DNA from: Flavobacteriales bacterium UBA2798
GTDB taxonomy: Bacteria; Bacteroidota; Bacteroidia; Flavobacteriales_D; UBA2798
NCBI GenBank assembly: GCA_002351955.1
Contig: DEHO01000078.1
Location: 23,042 to 30,941, forward strand
Direction of reading: 5' to 3'
Length of the DNA: 7,900 bases
Positions 5,974 to 7,900 of the stretch are shown piece by piece; the first letter of the stretch is position 1, and every line of letters starts with the position of its first letter. Under the pieces are notes generated by a model that was given only the letters and a program-made list of their open reading frames with translations, ran no database searches and was not told where the DNA came from. The translations under genes were made by a program, and so were the position numbers.

Positions 5974-6969
5974 TCAGGAAATTTTTCGTCCTACTGCTTG
6001 TGCAATGGGCTGCAAAGATGCAACAAGATCGCGGAATTGTTGAGGAGTGAGTTGTTGTGATGCATCGCTAAGTGCATTGGCAGGATCGGGATGTACTTCA
6101 ATGAGCAATCCATCAACTCCCATAGCCGTGCATGCCCGGGTAAGGTCGGGAACACCATAGGCATAACCCATAGCGTGACTGGGATCGAGTATTACAGGAA
6201 GATTACATTTCTCTTTCAGCCAGGCCACTCCGCATAGATCGAGTGTAAATCGGGTTTTGGTTTCAAATGTTCGAATTCCTCTCTCGCAAAGCAGAACCCG
6301 AAGGTTACCGGCCGACATCACAAATTCGGCTGCCTGAACCAATTCCTGTAGCGTGGATCCGAATCCACGTTTGATCATTACGGCCTTATCCGATTTTCCG
6401 CAGCGGCGCAAAATTCCCTGATCATACATGGCTTTTGCTCCGATCTGAACAATATCTGCAGCTTCAATGACTTCCTCAATATGGGTGGAATCGCGCACTT
6501 CTGTGATGATGTTTAGTCCGAATTCCTGTTTCATTTTCAGAAGCAGTTCCAATCCCTTTTTGCCCAATCCCTGAAAAGTGTAAGGCGATGTACGGGGTTT
6601 GAAAGCTCCGGCACGTAAGGTTCCCAGTCCTTGTTCCACAAGCATACCTGATATCTCGCGGATCTGGTGCTCCGATTCTACGGAACAGGGACCGGCCATA
6701 ACAACAGTGGTTTTACCATTGCCAAAATGACTATTTCCAACGATAACTTCACGTGTAGGCTTTTGCCAGCTTCGGGAGGAGAGTTGCATATCATCCGTAA
6801 AGGTCTGAATCCTCTCAACGTAAGGTTCTGTTTCCGGATCGGCCTGGTGTTGTGAAGAAGAAGTTACGAGGAGAAAATGCCCGCCATCGAAGACACAAAA
6901 GGCCGAGAATCGTTCGGCCAGTTCATGTGCTAATTGTTCGGAAGTACCGGGTTTAAGTTGTAGAATCAA
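5974..6969 (-). CDS. aroF: 3-deoxy-7-phosphoheptulonate (DAHP) synthase, type I-beta with N-terminal ferredoxin-like domain
   Basis: This 331-aa enzyme condenses phosphoenolpyruvate and erythrose 4-phosphate to DAHP, opening the shikimate pathway. Residues 1-70 form the ferredoxin-like regulatory domain known from Thermotoga-type enzymes (start MILQLKPGTS), suggesting feedback control by aromatic amino acids. The barrel carries MAGPCSVE (91-98), LRAGAFKPRTSPYTFQGLG (118-136), ITEV (155-158), MIKRG (198-202), LCERGIRTFETKTRFTLDL (227-245) and LPVILDPSHAMG (257-268). Likely metal ligands are Cys95, His265, Glu291 and Asp302. KPRTS marks it as DAHP synthase rather than KDO 8-phosphate synthase. 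The usual GARNMQNF is replaced here by GAKAMYDQ (177-184). The start is TTG at 6969: the frame has no ATG before the upstream stop at 6984-6982, and translation from the TTG reproduces the expected N-terminus. It lies 12 nt after the methyltransferase gene. No chorismate mutase domain is attached. Confidence 0.92.
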   Translation of the reverse strand: MILQLKPGTSEQLAHELAERFSAFCVFDGGHFLLVTSSSQHQADPETEPYVERIQTFTDDMQLSSRSWQKPTREVIVGNSHFGNGKTTVVMAGPCSVESEHQIREISGMLVEQGLGTLRAGAFKPRTSPYTFQGLGKKGLELLLKMKQEFGLNIITEVRDSTHIEEVIEAADIVQIGAKAMYDQGILRRCGKSDKAVMIKRGFGSTLQELVQAAEFVMSAGNLRVLLCERGIRTFETKTRFTLDLCGVAWLKEKCNLPVILDPSHAMGYAYGVPDLTRACTAMGVDGLLIEVHPDPANALSDASQQLTPQQFRDLVASLQPIAQAVGRKIS

Positions 6970-6981
6970 ATGCTTTAAAAT

Positions 6982-7539
6982 TTAAACGCTGCATTTGTAA
7001 ATAAACGCCGGCGGAATATTCATGGGTGTGAAATCGAGCTTCACGGTTTTGAAGTAGGATTTAAGCAATTTGTGCGCATTCAGCGAATACTGAAACTGAA
7101 TAAAAATACCACCCGGTTTAAGGCATTTAACAGCCTGTGAAAGGATAGTGTTTTTTATTTGCGATGGTACTACGGTAAACGGGATGGAGGAAATGGTGTA
7201 ATCGGCATTCTCAAGGCCGTTTTTCTGAAGGTATTCCTGAATTTTTTCGGCAGAATCATTAATCAGAATCATGCGTGAATCCTTAATGTCGCGCTCTATC
7301 ATCTCGCAGAAATTCTTTTGTGTTTCAAACACGAGAAGCTTTGCATCCGGATGAAGCTTCTTAAGTACCTCCTTGGTAAAGATGCCGGTGCCCGGACCTA
7401 ATTCCACAATGACTCGTGCCTTTTCAAAATCAATCGGAGCCAGCATTTTTCTGGCAAGAAAAATTGAACTGGGAGAAAGCGCACCTACCGTCTTTCTCTC
7501 CTTTAGAAATTCTTTGAAAAATCGTAATCCTTTACTCAT
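6982..7539 (-). CDS. PmtA-like class I SAM-dependent methyltransferase (phospholipid N-methyltransferase family)
   Basis: The product is 185 aa. It begins with a basic amphipathic segment (MSKGLRFFKEFLKERK, 1-16), which could bind the membrane surface, then GALSPSSIFLARKM (19-32), the signature region of PmtA-type phospholipid N-methyltransferases. The SAM-binding motif I is VELGPGTGIFT (45-55), the acidic residue after strand 2 is Glu72 (LLVFET), and the motif IV-like stretch is SSIPF (117-121). PGGIFIQFQY (142-151) is also typical. PmtA methylates phosphatidylethanolamine, but relatives also methylate other lipids or are merely called rRNA adenine dimethyltransferase-like, so the substrate is uncertain. 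I chose the ATG at 7539: it has AAGGA 7 nt upstream and a promoter 26 nt upstream. The longer frame from TTG at 7584 would begin upstream of that promoter. It is the first gene of the four-gene operon, ahead of DAHP synthase. Confidence 0.82.
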   Translation of the reverse strand: MSKGLRFFKEFLKERKTVGALSPSSIFLARKMLAPIDFEKARVIVELGPGTGIFTKEVLKKLHPDAKLLVFETQKNFCEMIERDIKDSRMILINDSAEKIQEYLQKNGLENADYTISSIPFTVVPSQIKNTILSQAVKCLKPGGIFIQFQYSLNAHKLLKSYFKTVKLDFTPMNIPPAFIYKCSV

Positions 7540-7546
7540 CGGAACA

Positions 7547-7551
7547 TCCTT
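7547..7551 (-). promoter_or_regulatory. Shine-Dalgarno-like AAGGA deciding the methyltransferase start
   Basis: On the minus strand AAGGA is followed by 7 nt (TGTTCCG) and the ATG at 7539-7537. This is ideal spacing for a ribosome binding site and unusual in this window, where other starts show none. It supports the internal ATG over the TTG at 7584. Confidence 0.5.
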
Positions 7552-7564
7552 GCAGGTAGAAACA

Positions 7565-7572
7565 CAAATGTA
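7565..7572 (-). promoter_or_regulatory. Bacteroidota -7 promoter element TACATTTG for the methyltransferase-DAHP synthase-KdsC-RluE operon
   Basis: The minus strand reads TACATTTG, an exact TAnnTTTG match. A TCTG at 7591-7594, 18 nt upstream, is a one-mismatch candidate for the TTTG -33 element. The predicted transcript starts near 7558 with a leader of about 20 nt that includes the AAGGA site. No other promoter-like site is obvious in the short gaps of the downstream genes, so all four are probably read from here. Confidence 0.6.
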
Positions 7573-7720
7573 ATAAAACCACAACGCGAACAGAAGGACT
7601 AAATGGATTTTGTTGATTAATTGGTTTTGTTGAAAAAAAACTCAGGAAGCTTTAACAAATGGTTTAAGGATCATGCACTTCGCCTTGAATATTGCTGTTG
7701 AGGTATGGTTAATAAATCAG

Positions 7721-7745
7721 ACCTGAATCGGTTTTCGGTTTTTTT
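7721..7745 (+). terminator. Weak hairpin followed by T7, possible plus-strand terminator
   Basis: ACC-T-GAA (7721-7727, with one bulged T) can pair with TTCGGT (7734-7739) around a 6-nt loop and runs into seven Ts (7739-7745). The stem is short and bulged. No plus-strand gene ends nearby, since the last one stops at 4752, so its purpose is unclear. It could block read-through into the secreted-protein gene, end a small unannotated transcript, or be chance. Confidence 0.25.
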
Positions 7746-7781
7746 ACATTCTCAGCCTCTTTCGTGAATAGCGGTCCGGAG

Positions 7782-7813
7782 TTTGCTATGCAACTTACAG
7801 TTGTTTAGATTTG
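7782..7813 (+). promoter_or_regulatory. Near-consensus Bacteroidota promoter TTTG-N20-TAGATTTG
   Basis: TTTG at 7782-7785 (-33) and TAGATTTG at 7806-7813 (-7, exact TAnnTTTG) are separated by 20 nt, within the normal range for this phylum. It is the best promoter match in the window. The -7 box ends only 4 nt before the ATG at 7818, so the transcript would be leaderless or nearly so, unless translation begins at the in-frame ATG at 7833. Confidence 0.72.
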
Positions 7814-7817
7814 TTCT

Positions 7818-7900
7818 ATGTTCAAAAATCTGATGTTCCTCTTTATTGCATTAGGATGCATGGCCTTGTCGAATGCGCAGGACCGCAAAAAAGCGGCTCG
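7818..7900 (+). CDS. Secreted protein of unknown function, 5' end only
   Basis: An ATG at 7818 opens a frame that runs to the window edge (27 full codons). The product begins MFKNLMFLFIALGCMALSNA followed by QDRKKAA. It shows a Lys, a hydrophobic core (residues 5-17) and a likely signal-peptidase I site before or after Gln21, the common Bacteroidota 'NAQ' ending. ALGC at 11-14 is only a poor lipobox, so a lipoprotein is less likely. The mature part starts strongly basic. Too little remains to name a family. The gene is divergent from the four-gene operon and has its own strong promoter immediately upstream. A second in-frame ATG at 7833 would leave a leader peptide without a positive charge. 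Confidence 0.72.
   Translation, partial: MFKNLMFLFIALGCMALSNAQDRKKAA

Noticed and set aside
5974..6969. KDO 8-phosphate synthase (KdsA) next to the KdsC-like gene
   Set aside because: The protein has KPRTS and the ferredoxin-like N-terminal domain of DAHP synthase and lacks the KdsA motifs.
7540..7584. TTG at 7584 as start of the methyltransferase
   Set aside because: It is upstream of the predicted promoter box, and the extra 15 residues (MWFYYICVSTCKDVP) do not fit the family; the ATG at 7539 has a well-placed AAGGA.
1..7900. Mobile element, CRISPR array, riboswitch, tRNA or rRNA
   Set aside because: Reading both strands showed no transposase or integrase, no spaced direct repeats, no terminal inverted repeats and no structured RNA gene; gaps between genes are too short for most of these.

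Overview
The window looks like a chromosomal segment from a member of the Bacteroidota, perhaps a free-living flavobacterial or sphingobacterial type. Three intergenic sites match the Bacteroidota -7 promoter element TAnnTTTG. Most starts lack a Shine-Dalgarno sequence, signal peptides end in Asn-Ala-Gln, and base composition is moderately AT-rich. I see no transposase, integrase, tRNA, rRNA, CRISPR array or long repeat.

Left block (1-3299, minus strand): a tight operon read from about 3290 leftward. It starts with a large outer-membrane protein that joins a TolC-type channel to a C-terminal TIM-barrel domain resembling glycoside hydrolases. A single-pass HlyD/Alg44-like periplasmic adaptor follows with an ATGA overlap. 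The 5' end of a third, unrecognised gene follows 3 nt later and runs off the window. No RND or ABC pump gene lies between the channel and the adaptor. I read this as the export part of a polysaccharide secretion machine with a hydrolase-like domain built into its channel. This is the most interesting part of the window, and the function is inference.

Middle (3361-4752, plus strand): a divergently transcribed polytopic membrane protein of the GT-C (polyprenyl-phosphate-sugar mannosyltransferase-like) type. Its 3' end overlaps the next block tail-to-tail by 55 bp.

Right block (4698-7539, minus strand): a compact four-gene operon behind a TAnnTTTG promoter at 7565-7572. In transcription order it encodes a PmtA-like phospholipid N-methyltransferase, a type I-beta DAHP synthase (first step of the shikimate pathway), a KdsC-like HAD phosphatase with an N-terminal XRE-type helix-turn-helix domain, and an RluE-family 23S rRNA pseudouridine synthase. 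Gaps are 12, 2 and 5 nt. The enzymes belong to different pathways, so this is probably a housekeeping operon; the HTH-KdsC fusion is its unusual member.

Right end (7585-7900): a 233-nt gene-free stretch holds a weak hairpin plus T-run and a near-consensus plus-strand promoter (TTTG, 20 nt, TAGATTTG). This promoter drives the start of a secreted protein cut off by the window edge.
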